In this document: in pieces, positions 23,946 through 36,328 of the stretch
Layout: the number at the start of each line of letters is the position of its first letter
Numbering within the stretch: the first letter of the stretch is position 1
Source of the DNA: Owenia fusiformis
Taxonomy: Eukaryota; Annelida; Polychaeta; Sabellida; Oweniidae
Direction: 5' to 3'
Assembly: GCA_903813345.2 (NCBI GenBank)
Contig: CAIIXF020000010.1
Span: forward strand, 24,099,740 to 24,163,739
DNA length: 64,000 nt
Made by a program: the position numbers and the translations under genes
Notes under the pieces: generated by a model
The model's input: only the letters and a program-made list of their open reading frames with translations
What the model was told of the DNA's origin: nothing
The model's database searches: none

Positions 23946-24669
23946 TATGAGGGTTGATCATACATCAATTGAACATTGAGATTTTCCTGTACACTTTTCC
24001 CAAACATGTGGAATAGACTAGATGCGAGTAGAAATTATCTTGATTTATCCTATGCCAAGTAGGGTTTTAGGGAGATAAGTTGGTAAGATATATCCCGTAT
24101 CCTGATTTTGAGGTTTCCATATCAAGAACCTCCATATCTCCCGTTATATCTCCCGCTTCGGTGCATATCTTCCCGCTTCGGGTCGTATCTTCCCGCTTCC
24201 AAAAAAGTGGAAATGCAATAAAATGACTTTGCATATGAATGATTTGTTTATTTTTTACACCTTGTGCTACTGAAAACTCTACTTGGTATAGGATAAAGCA
24301 GTTATGTACGGTCGGTTTGGATATTGGGTTCATCCCTCGTGAGATATGCACATCTACTTTCTGTCCCTACGGTCCCTCAGGTAGATATGCATATCTCCCT
24401 CTGGCAAAACCCCGCATCCAAAACCTCCCAGTACATAACCCATATTTATCCCATGGTTACAAGGATATAGATCGAATATCACGTGAAGATATAATTGATA
24501 CGTGGATGAAGATATCATATTTTAGCAAACAATTCCCAAATCATCGAATATCACTTTTGAAACCATCGAATAGCACTTTTTGAAAGGTGATATTCGATGG
24601 TTTCAAATTGATATTCGATGGTTTCAAAAGTGATATTCGATGGTTTTGATTTTTTCAATTTTTTTTATT

Positions 24670-26530
24670 AATTCAGCAAAACGATTGTTTATGAATACCT
24701 AGCAAGAGCTCAAAAAGTTCAATCATCTATTTATCTCAAAAAGACCTCAAAAACTGAGCTTGAATTAGAAATATGTCTTCTAAAATCTTCCTCGCCTGGA
24801 CCTGATGGGATTCTACCATCACTTATTAAGTCTGTAAGACAGTTTTTAATTGATCCGCTCTTGTATATATTTAACTTATCTTTTAAATCTGGTATTTTCC
24901 CAGACGCCCTCAAATTGGCCAAAGTAACACCTGTATTTAAAAAAGGAGTCACTACAAATCCTTTGAACTATAGACCAATTTCAGTTTTATCGGTATTTTC
25001 TAAATTGTTAGAAAAGCTCATGCACGCCAAACTCAATGGTTTTTTAGAACGTTTTGAAATTATTTTTACTTATCAATTTGGATTTCAGAAATTCAACTCT
25101 ACCTACATGGCCATTTTATATTTCATTGAACAAATTCGAAAATCAACTGATTTGGGGAAAACGAGCATTGGCATAACATTAGATTTTTCCAAGGCATTGG
25201 ACACTATTAATCATGACATTTTGATACAAAAACTTGAATATTATGGCATCAGAGGAATAGCTAAGTCCTGGTTTGAAAGGTATTTAAAAGACTGCAAACA
25301 ATATGTCACCATTAACAATTATGAATCTAAACAATCATCTCTAAATTGTGGTGTTCCGCAGGGCTCGGTACTTGGACCACTATTATTTATTCTTTACATA
25401 AATGATCTGCCTTTTGTTGACCCTAATCTAAAATTTATTATGTTTGCTGATGACACCAATCTTCTTGATAGTGATTATGATTTAAATGAACTTATGACTA
25501 GAACTAATGCAAACTTGAATTAAATAGATGACTGGATAAAAGCAAACAAACTTTCACTTAATATTGGCAAAACCAATGCTATTCTATTTGGACCCCAGAA
25601 AAAATCAAAAAAATCTGAATCTCAAAATACGCAATGAGAACATAAATTTCCGGGATAAAATTGACTTTCTTGGAATTATTATTGATAAAAACTTGAAATT
25701 TAAAGAGCACATAAAATCTATTGAAACAAAGATTTCTCGCGTCATTGGTTCTCTTTATCACATTAAACATCTACTTCAAATAGACAGTTTCAAAACAATT
25801 TACTACTCATTGATACACTCTCAATTAAATTATTGCAACATAATCTGGGGTAACACATTTAAATCATTTTATGATCGTCTACATAAACTGCAGAAACAAT
25901 TCTTAAGGCTAGCTTTAAATAAGGATAGACCTTCTCACTCCGCTCCCTTATTTGAAGATCTTAACATATTAAATATTTTTGATGTCAACAGATATTGTAC
26001 TGGTCAGTTCATGTACAAAATCTTTAATAAGCACCCCAGTCTTCCAAAAAATCTATTTCAAGACTTGTTTGATATCAACATTAATATTCATCATCATTAC
26101 ACAAGACAATTGCATTATTTTCATATCCCTAAATGCTCTTAACTTTCCCTTCGCTATCTAGGTCCTAATCTTTGGAATGCTCTACCACATGATATTAAAA
26201 AATGCTCCACTCTAAATATTTTCAAATCTTCATATAAAAAACTACTCATCTATCGATAATGTATAATACCAATATCATACTATACTGTTGATTTTATACT
26301 GATACCTGATTTTTGTAACATTTTTACATTGTACATCCTTAGATTAATTGTTAATACCATTTTTATATACCTACATGTAACATAATATAAGTGTTTTCTT
26401 TTATATGTAGTCTAGATGTCATTTTAATGATTTCTGTTAGACCGCAACATATACCCACTAGGGTGTCTAGCGGCTTGTTTTTATAGTGTATATTATATAA
26501 GAATTATGAAATAAATTGAATTGAATTGAA
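24670..26530 (+). pseudogene. Broken non-LTR (LINE) reverse transcriptase, CR1/jockey-like
   Basis: The translation shows the ordered RT motifs of LINEs: S-S-S-P-G-P-D-G (about 24775), N-Y-R-P-I-S-V-L, L-D-F-S-K-A-L-D with the first catalytic Asp, G-V-P-Q-G-S-V-L-G-P-L-L-F, and F-A-D-D with the catalytic pair. Downstream are F-L-G-I-I-I-D and N-L-W-N-A-L-P-H, typical of the C-terminal part. It is 5'-truncated with no endonuclease. It is interrupted by TAA at 25521-25523, a frameshift in an A-rich run near 25605 and TAA at 26140-26142. The 3' end has a TTGAA repeat (about 26510-26530). It is inserted in the sense direction of PERK. Confidence 0.88.
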
Positions 26531-26749
26531 TTATATATTTATTATATATTTTTATTTTTTGGGATCCTGTTTTTACGGCGTTCGCATTAAATACAAACCA
26601 CTCTGTTACGTCACGTATATGACGTTCGTTGAATTATCGCAATCAAAATGTCAGACGAAATGGAATTTCCATTACAATTTATCTGACTATTCAATGTTCG
26701 CTGGATAATAATTCCCAATGGGATAAACGGACAATCCTATAGTTTTTCA

Positions 26750-27300
26750 AAAATATCACTTATATCCACTCATGGATATCAGTATCTTCACTCATTCGCT
26801 GCGCTCACTCGCGAAGATATCAATATCCACTCATGGATATAAGTGATATTTCAGAGCCATAGGATATTCCTATATTATTCCATAGTTAGCATGATATCCA
26901 TAGAATAACATGTCAAAATAAAAACGGTATTTTTGAAATCAGTGGTAAAATATGATATTTTTGGCAAATTTTCACCCATAGCATACGGTGTTTTAGCCAT
27001 GACATGCGGCGCCATATGTCATGGTTTGTGGATTTTTGCTACTTCAGGCTCAAAACGAGGCTAAGTGTCAATATCGCCGTATCGTTTGGAAAATTCGTTT
27101 TAGATCACTTAATTCCCGAAGATTCTGATGATGACTTTAACTATGGAATATAAAGAACATCCTATGATTTACTCGTGATATGATTTTAATCCACTCATGG
27201 ATGTTGATACATGTATCTGCACTCTCTCGCTACGCTCACTCGTGCAGATATCATATCCATTCGTGGATAAAAATCATATCACTCATAAATCATAGGATAT
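26750..27300. repeat. Two long palindromes with a shared CGCTCACTCG centre
   Basis: About 26752-26865 folds on itself: ATCACTTATATCCACTCATGG on the left and its complement on the right, with CATTCGCTGCGCTCACTCGC in the centre. About 27160-27300 does the same with TCCTATGATTTA at the outside and TCGCTACGCTCACTCG in the centre. They look like the hairpin modules of a foldback element. Confidence 0.65.
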
Positions 27301-27990
27301 CCTCTATTTAAGATGTGATATTCGATAGTTTAAAAGTGATATTCGATGGTTTGTAAATTGTTTGATAAAATATGATATCTTGATCCACATATCAAATATA
27401 TCATCATGTGATATTCGATCTATATCCTCCTTGCAACCATGGGATAAAGCTTTACGTCCCGCTCCAAGCGGGCAGATGTAGTATATCTGCCCGCTACGTC
27501 ATAATCGCCGCTTGCATATTTGTTCATAATTTGTAACGTTCGCGGAATGACTGTAAACGGCAATGGAGAAAACACAGACAATCAGGGTCTGTTTGATAGT
27601 TAAAAAAAGGGAAAGGGCATCCACTTTATCAATAAAAAATTCGAGAAAATAAATATGGGATTATTTGAGAGAACATGAAAATCCGCCCACGGCCAAGAAA
27701 ACAAAACTGGACATGAATATTCTAAAATATTTCCACGATTTAACAATGTGAACCAGATGACCAAGATTGGTATGGGATAAACATATTATCCTATAGTCAG
27801 GATATTGGGATTATCCCTTGGCCAATATATAGGGGTTATGCAATTGGAGGTTTTGGATACAGGGAATATCCCGAGGGATATACAATATATCTTCCCGAGG
27901 GACCGAAGGGACCAAGGGAAGACATATTATATATCCCTCGGGATATTCCCTGTATCCAAAACCTCCAAGTGCATAACTGTTGTATATAGT

Positions 27991-29768
27991 TTAGCATGAT
28001 ATGTACTTCTTTCTGTAACTGGAATACGATTCTAATATACAAGCAGCACATACGTATTCCCGGGGAACCATAAATATTTTGTGTAGTGTGTGGACATTTT
28101 TCTTTTCATTTCTCTAAAATCAGATTATTCTCATAAAATTCATACAAAGTTGGGCCTAAGCCTCTATTTTCGTATTCTGCATGTTAAGATATTTATAATG
28201 TTAAACCTAAGAGATAAATTCAATGTCTTCAGTTGAGAATAAGTATAAGGTAAATGTGTGAATTCTGCTTGTTGTTGCACTATTTTTATAATAAACAAGG
28301 TTCGATACGCAACACTGAATAGACTGCAGTCATAGCTTAGTTGTAAAGAAAACAAAAGAAGTTGGGACGTGGTCATGCTTGAATACGATTTTAAATATAT
28401 CGCCGTTTACATTTGTTGAAATCGGCCTGTATTAATTTCAACAGGTGATCGGTGTACAAGGGCATATATTTGAGTTATTGGTTTAACGATAAGTATGACC
28501 TATGAGTGGGTAACGTTTTACAAATGCATGAAACAAATACTCGAATGGCCTAATCTCAATTTTCCTGCATAAACTATTACATTGAAATGATGGTCATTTG
28601 CTCTCTAACTTCCGCACCGCATACGTAACTTCGTAACAATTCAATAAGCCAAGACAGGACCGCTATAATCGCTACATGCCAGTGATTCTACATGTGTATA
28701 ATAAAATCTGTCTCAATGAATACCTCTCTCAAATAGAAATATTTTGTCAGAGGTAACCAAAGTTTTCAGAAAGGTCTAAGTTAAGCTAAACCTTTACCTC
28801 CTGTTTAATGACCTATTTCAAGGTTATGCCAACCAATTAAAAAAGAACAGTGGTTGATTAAGCCTCAACCAGTAGAAATATGTTACTGAGCATATCTAAA
28901 ACTGATCCCATTTGGTTAGAATAGGGGTCCTTAAAACAGGAGGTTTTGCATGGTTTTCAGAAATTTTGTTACCTTTATATGGCTTCCTCCTAAGCAGGTG
29001 CCTTCTTCCCCCTGCTATAACCAAATTGGAAGCGTGCGATTAAGCTGAATCACGTGATATAATTATGCGCCAATGACAAATACATGATTGCTGTCACAGT
29101 GTTACGACGGCAAATCAAATTGCGAGTTCTTAATCGGGAAAATGCTAACTGTTTATAGCAGGGGAAAAAAGAAAGAAGATATTCTGGATTTTGAAGCCCT
29201 GTGATCGGAGGATGTTATATGGAAGATGTAGGAATTCTGGGTGACAGAATTGACAAAATATTGCTTCTGGGATGAGATCAAACGACTCTGACATATATTT
29301 CACCCCACCTATTTTGCAATTTGACAATTAACACAAATATACATATCATTTACAATATAAATGTATAAGCAGATATCAGACAAATTCATAAACATATTTT
29401 TCATTGTTTATAAAACCTCAAGTTTTCATGTGTTTTAAATTTTGCGGTGGATTCGATTTTAAATGCTTCTAAATGATCTTTAGATGCTTACTATAAATTC
29501 TATTAGTAATGTTTTGACTTCCCTGCTTCATAAAAAGAACATTATCATTCATTTACTCAACTTGAAAATTTACTTCCGGTTTACCTTCTCAATTCTCAGC
29601 ATATATATGGCATTTCAAGGTTCAATAGCCGACTTTGAATGGACCATTATGCATAATTCGAAAATTGAATCATCAGAGAAGGTTTTAAACCATGAAATCG
29701 ACTCTAAAGACAGACATTTTTTGAACCATCTTATCTGCTCTGAAGCCCAATGTGCCTTGAAGTGCTTT
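27991..29768. other. PERK intron sequence, nothing recognised
   Basis: AT-rich intronic sequence. Scattered short open frames show no family motifs and no repeats beyond short low-complexity tracts. Confidence 0.45.
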
Positions 29769-31247
29769 TTATGTCCCCACCACATAGTGTGGGGCCATAT
29801 TGTCGTCCTAGGCGCGTCCGTCCGTCCGTCTGTCTGTCTGGTTGTCTGTCTGTCCGTCCGTACGTCCGGCAGTTTTCTCCAAAACCGCTACAGGTATCAC
29901 CGTCAAATTTTCAGGAATAACTTGTGAGTGCATACAGATGTGGATGAAAAAAAATTAACTCGATAGCTACTTCCTGTCGGCCATTTTGAGGTCAAATGCT
30001 AAAATCCTTGTCTGCAAACGGCTTCACAGTTGCTTTTAAAACTTTAACATCTTGTTCAGCTCACTTCATTCTACATCTGATTAGGTTTTGGACCTATTAG
30101 CCCAGTCTTGTCAGCCATTTTGAATGTCTGGAAAAAAGTTAGCGTGCGATAATACTTTGTATCATATTGAATGGTGTTTTTGAGTTTTCATACTTTAACT
30201 ATTTAGTAGCTTTATAAATAATTTCAGGTGTACTCTGTTGAAAAAGCCTATGTTATTGTTAACAGTAGTAATATGTGATAATTTTGTAAAAGAAAATCAG
30301 CAAAAACTCATAATCACTTTTTTATTGTCGGCCATTTTGTTTTTTTCCGTCCTAAAATCTTGTCTGTAAAGTCTTGTCTACACGTTTTCAGGTGAACCGT
30401 TTGGTGAATCAATTTCAAATTTTCAGGGATGAATCTTAGTATGAAAATCTAGATCTGATTAGTTTTTTGGCGTTCTGGGTAAATGTCAAGGCAGCCATTT
30501 TGGATTTTCCGTCCTAAAATCTTGTCTGTAAAGTCTTGTCTACGCATTTCCAGGTGAACCGTTTGGTAGATCAATTTCAAATTTTCAGGGATGATTCTTA
30601 GTATGAAAATCTAGATCTGATTAGTTTTTTTTGCGTTCTGGGTAAATGTCAAGGCAGCCATTTTGGATTTTCCGTCCTAAAATCTTGTCTGTAAAGTCTT
30701 GTCTACGCATTTCCAGGTGAACCGTTTGTTAGATCAATTTCAAATTTTTAGGGATGATTCTTAGTATGAAAACGTCGATCTGATTAGTTTTTTGGCATTA
30801 TGGGTAAATGTCAAGGCAGCCATTTTGGATTTTCTGTCCTAAAATCTTGTCTGTAAAGTCTTGTCTACGCGTTTTCAGGTGAACTGTTTGGTAGATCAAT
30901 TTCAACTTTTCAGGGATGATTCTTAGTATGAAAATCTAGAACTGATTAGTTTTTTGACATTCTGGGTAAATGTCAAGGCAGCCATTTTGGATTTTCCATC
31001 CTAAAATCTTGTCTGTAAAGTCTTGTTTAACTGTTTGACGGATCAATTCAAATTTTCAGGGGTGGTTCTTAGTATGAAAATCTAGAACTAGCTAAGTTTT
31101 GGGGATTCTGGGTAAATTTTAAGGCGGCCATTTTGGACTTTCCGTCCTCAAATTGTGTCAGTAAAGTCTTGTCTACTCATTTTCAGGATAACCATTTGAT
31201 GAGATCACCCCTTGGTGGGGACATTTTGTACACATTTGTGTTCTTGT
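29769..31247 (+). mobile_element. Helitron-like element, family 4
   Basis: The 5' ATGTCCCCACCA (29771-29782) recurs inverted as TGGTGGGGACAT (31213-31224). A 5' hairpin CCCCAC..GTGGGG is followed by a CCGT/CTGT tract (about 29815-29870). The core is about five tandem units of roughly 160 bp with GTCTTGTCTACGCATTTCCAG and GCAGCCATTTTGGATTTT, clearly homologous to family-3 units although the ends differ. The 3' hairpin ACAC-ATTT-GTGT (31230-31241) is followed by TCTTG. Confidence 0.78.
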
Positions 31248-32166
31248 ATTTTGTTCCAATTAAGTTCAAAGGAAGAAGTGCGCTCTCCATTATGACCTCC
31301 CCATGAAAAAAATTGTTCATCTGATTTTTCAAAATGAGTATACTGCTTTTATCATTACATTTATATGCACACTAGTATTTTGTGACCTATATTGAGCCAT
31401 GCATTGATGAATGGGTCACTTATAAGGGTCATAATTCAATCATGAAGTGTAGAGGTATAGATGCCAAACCAGGAAGTATTTTTGTGTCTGTCAAAAATCC
31501 ATTTGCATCCTTCATGTCCCTACATCTTATCCAAATATGTTATTAATTAATGAAACATAACAGTATAATCTTTGGATTTTAAGCATTTTTCTAAAGCCAT
31601 TTTGTTGGAAAAAATGATGAAAAAATGTATAATCTTTTAATTTGAAGTATGACCTGAATCGATTGCAAACTTCATATTTGCACATCTGATGTGATCTACC
31701 ATTTGTGTCATATTGTGAAATTATTTAACTGCAATCGATTCAGGTCATAGTGTATTTTAGGATTTTTGTGAAAATCAATAGAAACCAATGGCCTCCATTG
31801 GAATCTGATGGTATCCACATGTTAAGTCAATGGAGCACATCCAATGTCAAGTCAAAGTTCACCCTTGCTGAACTTAATGACCTCAACCTCTGCCCATGTG
31901 GGTCCAAATGCTTAAATATTTTCCAAAGTATTATGTTACATTATATTCTTTATGTTACTCCTTAAAATGATTCATTTTGTTTATGGGGAAATCATAATGG
32001 AGAGTGCATATCCCTGTTCAAATTGTAGCGATGCATCGATGATGTTTATAAGAAAAAAATGCACTAGATCCTTTCCAAATGTCAGGAATGTCAATCATAC
32101 TTGATAAATAAATCAGTTCGCTAAGATTTTAAATTCAATACAATGTATATGCTCATTGTGTTGTAG
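31248..32166. other. PERK intron sequence, nothing recognised
   Basis: AT-rich. The segments around 31640-31745 contain GACCTGAATCGATTGCA and its reverse complement, a small foldback. No exon-like frame is visible before the acceptor at 32166. Confidence 0.4.
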
Positions 32167-32300
32167 TTGCGCTATGTATGCAGCCCTAGTGGATGCCAGA
32201 CAGTGGGGAATGATATAGTGGAAGACAGTGATGATATACTTGTGATCAAACGTAACAGTCAGACAATACGTGCTGTGGAGATGAGGACAGGAGGAGAGAA
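32167..32300 (+). CDS. EIF2AK3: PERK luminal domain exon d (RYVCS..GC)
   Basis: Acceptor TTGTAG and donor GTAAGA bound 134 nt: 44 codons plus two bases. The product begins L-R-Y-V-C-S-P-S-G-C, equivalent to vertebrate VRYICSALGC with its conserved cysteine pair. It continues D-D-I-L-V-I-K-R and T-I-R-A-V-E, equivalent to EDILLLQR and TVRAV. The split lysine codon is completed by the next exon. Confidence 0.95.
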
Positions 32301-33181
32301 GTAAGACTATTTTTATTAGTTCTTTTTGGGTATTATTGTAGAAATGTTTCTATATGTTCTGTACTTTGAAATATAAGAGTTCTTTATGTGAAGCTGGGAA
32401 GCTATTTAAAATATGCAATTTTGTGAACTGTGTGGCACCGTATAGCTAAAATATAATCTGAACATTATAATTTGTCGAATGAAGACTTCAAACTGTAATC
32501 CGTTTTTAATTTGCCTCATTCATAACACCTGTAAATAAGTTTTTTTTTTATTTCCATACTGTGATACTCGTTCGTTCTTTCATTGGTCAATTAGATACCA
32601 TGTGACTAAAAATATATAGAGGTTCCATGTCCCCCTGCTTAGAAAACATGTAAAGAGTGTATTCATCGGCAGTGACATGAATACTACTACGTACATATTC
32701 AATTAAAATGATGTCATATCACTTAATACCTGGGAGTTTAGTTAAAAGTATTTTCATCCGATATGACAGATGGTGAAGTTATATCAGGAAGTCCCACCTC
32801 ATAAGAAAAGGTTCAAAACCTGTACGACAAACCTGGGAGAAAGATCAATTTTTTACAAATTCAAAAGTCAACTAATCAAAGCACGAAAACTACGGAATTT
32901 TACATGGAAGATCCGAATCTAGTGACTATCCATTATGGTGTGACTGCGTCCATTGACGTGTATGGTCGTGAATTATAACAGAATATTGGCAAACATTTGG
33001 AAATCATTGTTGAAACTAAAAGTCATATCATAACAATATTGTGTACTTCTAATCTTATACTACTTTAATGGGGAAATAATAAAACAAATATTGAATTCTG
33101 TGATCGTTGAATATCTGTATTTATTCCATACTTGGACGTGTTAAAGGAACATAAAGCCGGTTTGAAAAAACTTATATTTTC

Positions 33182-34690
33182 ATCAGCGGGCAGAAATAGC
33201 TTTACATCCCGCTCTGAGCGGGCAGATATACGAGGCCCGATCAGAAAGTTTCTTACCAAGTGCTCTCATTTTTTTGTTTCTTGAGATTTTAACTTGAAAT
33301 TTTCACAGGATATACATACAACATTGCTTGGATGATGACATAAATTATTTATTAATTGAATGAGATTGACAAAAAATACAGATGTTTCTGGATTTGAAAT
33401 TAGCTAGGGTGGAGCAGTTCTCACTGTCTGTTATAAGGGCGATTTCACGCCATTTCTTGATACTCGTATGGGTCATAATGGAGAGTCTTTACATGCCTCA
33501 CATGCCTTCAAAATAATCTTCCCCGAATGAGATACACTTCCTGCATCTGGTGACATGATCTTTGAATACATGAAGGAGATTTTCATTGGAATCAGATATT
33601 CCATAGAGGCTGCTATTAAAGGCTTCAATTATTGATTCATTGTCCTCAAATTTCAATCCGCGGAGAGGCTTTTTCGCCTCATGAAACAAGTAGTAATCAC
33701 ATGGTGCCAAATCCTATCATGCCACTCACAAACAGCAAGACAGGACATGGCCTCCTCTCCACGAGCATTCTGTATCTTTTGTAGTGTCTCCTGTTTGCTT
33801 AACCCCAATTTTATGCAAAATTGAATATTTGTACGCTGTTTAATTCTAATTGTTTCACTCATTTTAAAAATTAATCAATCATCCATCAACAAAATGGCTG
33901 CCAATCAAAGTAGGTGGGCATAACATACTATGACTAGAATATTATGACATCACATAAGCAGTGTTACCATAGCAACAATTTGGTTGTACACATCGGACAT
34001 TCAAAACTACAAAAAGTGATGATACACGTGTTTATGTGATTGCTAGAAGAGACAAAGTAGGTTAGGCTCAGCTACAAAATACAGCTGCTCCGTCCTTATT
34101 TGAATTTGGTTGCTATGGCAACCTCTTAGTCAACAGTAAACATCGATTACCCAAAATAATATGTGTAAACTAAAGGTAAATGGTGTATGTATATTCTGTA
34201 AAAAATTCAGGTTAAAATGTCAAGAAATAAAAATGACTCTGAGCATTTGGTAAGAAACTTTTTGAACGTGCCTTGTAGTTTACCTGCCCGCTATGTCATA
34301 ATTGTCGTTCGCATATTGGTTCATTCTTTGTTACATTCGCATAATAACTGTAAATGACAAAGGAGAAAAACGCAGACAACTGCAATCTGTTTGATGCTTT
34401 AAAGAAGGGGAGGAGCAGTAAGCAGTATGCCCTGTTAATAATCAAAGAACAGGAAGATCCGGCTATGGCCGAGAATACAAAACTGGACATGAATTTTCTG
34501 AACTATTTTAAAGCTGTGGCCAATAGAATAATGTGAACCAAATGACCAAGATTGGTATGTGATAAACAGATCATCCTACAGTCGTTTCAGGATATTTGGA
34601 TTATCCCATGGCCAATATAATAGATCTACCCTCGGGACCTACGACCCTGGGGCAGATATATTATATTCGCCTCGGGATACTCCCAATATC
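33182..34690. mobile_element. Second copy of the GCGGGCAGAT repeat, split by a mariner relic
   Basis: 33182-33230 plus 34276-34690 together match 27430-27990 (CCCGCTC..GCGGGCAGAT, TGCCCGCTAYGTCATAAT, ACTGTAAA, CAAAACTGGACATGAAT, TGAACCARATGACCAAGATTGG). In the other copy the palindrome GCGGGCAGATGTAGTATATCTGCCCGC is intact; here it is opened exactly at its central TA. Confidence 0.75.
33231..34275 (-). pseudogene. Mariner-like transposon relic with internally deleted transposase
   Basis: The terminal inverted repeats share AAAGTTTCTTACCAA (left 33231-33260, right 34246-34275), with TA on both outer sides (33229-33230, 34276-34277). The minus strand encodes a mariner-like N-terminus from 33862 (I-Q-F-C-I-K-L-G, E-A-M-S-C, V-C-E-W-H-D-R). 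In a shifted frame it encodes the C-terminal A-P-C-D-Y-Y-L-F with the third catalytic Asp. The central catalytic part between E-W-H and A-P-C-D is missing, so the element cannot be autonomous. It is about 1045 bp long. Confidence 0.85.
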
Positions 34691-36050
34691 CTGAACATAA
34701 TATAGAATAATCTCTATATATTTCTGAATTGAATTAAATATTTGTATAGTATTTGTTATCAAAATACATATAGTTAATTAAAAAGAATATTATGAATATA
34801 TATAAAAAAAGATGGAACTTCTGAGAAATCAAGTAGGCAATAATAGAATATTTACACTCAAATGCAATAAAAATTATGCATATTGCAATTCAATGCACCA
34901 TTCCGGATAATAATTGGGAATATCTACCTTCCACACCATTCTAAACTAATAATGTCTCAAAATAGTCCAAAATGTAAAAAGGAAATGTTCAGTAGAAACT
35001 TATCCATATAGCCAGAAGAAGTGAGTAGCTCCCACAATTCTTTCACATTCTATTGTATTTGGGGATTCCCCATTATATGACATCCAATCAAATTCAGGAT
35101 GTGATCACATGAACAATCATGAGCAAGTGCTCATTCAGTGCTGTGTATGCGTAAAGTAAAATTTGAAAATCGGGGAAATGGCGTTTATTTCAGTTAAACA
35201 TAATTTCAGCATCATCATTTCAAAACTACGAATGAAGTTACTCTATCCAAACTTGTGGAGAATACTCATAAAACAACAGCGAACATTGTGAGATCACTAA
35301 AAACTAACATTTTCTTCTATTTGATGGCATATTTGAATTCTGTTTGTAATTTTCTATGAAACCAACTTTGATTTGCACTGTTGCACTATATTCAAATTCT
35401 AGAGATTTTCAAGTTTTTTTAAAATGGTCAAGCTAAATTCCCATTGACACAATGTTGAAAAACCTTTAAAAGTTCATTTACTCTTATAAGGATCACAATT
35501 TTAATATGAAATCACAATCCACAGTTCAATTATATCATATACAATGTAGTTACATTCTAATGGTGTTTTAAGTTGATCCAAACGAAATTGCTTGTTAAAT
35601 CAAGAAATTGAGTGACTCTTGCTATTGAGTTGCCATGTTATTTAGCCCTACCAATACCCATGATGCCATCTATTTTTTTTATATGGAAAGGGTCAATAAC
35701 ATGTAATTAGGCTTGTACACATGAATGATGTGAACTTTGTGTGAACATCTTGTTTCTTTCTAACATTTCTCCTTATTCTAGCGACTTTTACATGAAAAAT
35801 GATGATCTACCATTAAACTTTTAATCATGAGGTATAATATTAGATCAATATCCAACAGCCTGTAGTTAAAATAATGAAGTTTATCAGGTGAAACAATTAC
35901 TTTAACTCATGGGGGCTCCATTGGGGATCTCTTCAATATTATTACCTTGGCCTTTTTGAAAGCCCAGTCTCTGTTGAATAATAATTGCCATGGATAGACC
36001 ATTCATAATAAGATAGTAATGCATGGGTTAACCAATACATATAATTATAA
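34691..36050. other. PERK intron sequence, nothing recognised
   Basis: AT-rich sequence without exon-like frames or clear repeats. Confidence 0.4.
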
Positions 36051-36101
36051 TTATCCCATCGAACGAATTTCGGAGGGATATAGGGAATGCCTCCATTCTG
36101 G
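36051..36101 (+). mobile_element. Family 1 Helitron-like fragment (5' end only)
   Basis: It contains ATCCCATCGAAC (36053-36064), the GGAGGGATATAGGGAA leader and CCTCC, then stops before any CCGT tract at a CTGG. It is either a truncated copy or an internal deletion joining the two ends. Confidence 0.6.
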
Positions 36102-36328
36102 AATACCGATAGGGATAAATCCAGCACCATATATGGTAAATTTATATCATTATGCATACGAGTATACTAATGTTTAAAGACTACAGAGAAGCAATGAGAT
36201 ATAATAAAACAGCCCTATTCATAGTTGACTTATGCAGTATAAATAATGATGATAAATTATAAAATGACAGGGGAACTATATATCCTCCTGAACTCAAACT
36301 AAACAAAGAAATTGCAAACAACAATGAC

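Larger units (their letters stand above)
24060..27990. mobile_element. Composite palindromic element interrupted by a LINE
   Basis: Left sequence 24420-24583 recurs inverted at about 27300-27440 (shared TTATCCCATGGTTACAAGGAT-type and GATATTCGATGGTTT phrases). A local hairpin at 24538-24650 and two long palindromes (26750-26865, 27160-27300) lie inside. 27430-27990 is related to the copy at 33182-33230 plus 34276-34690 (CCCGCTAYGTCATAAT). A second inverted pair around 27835-27975 surrounds GGGATATACAATATATC. No transposase is recognised. Confidence 0.55.
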
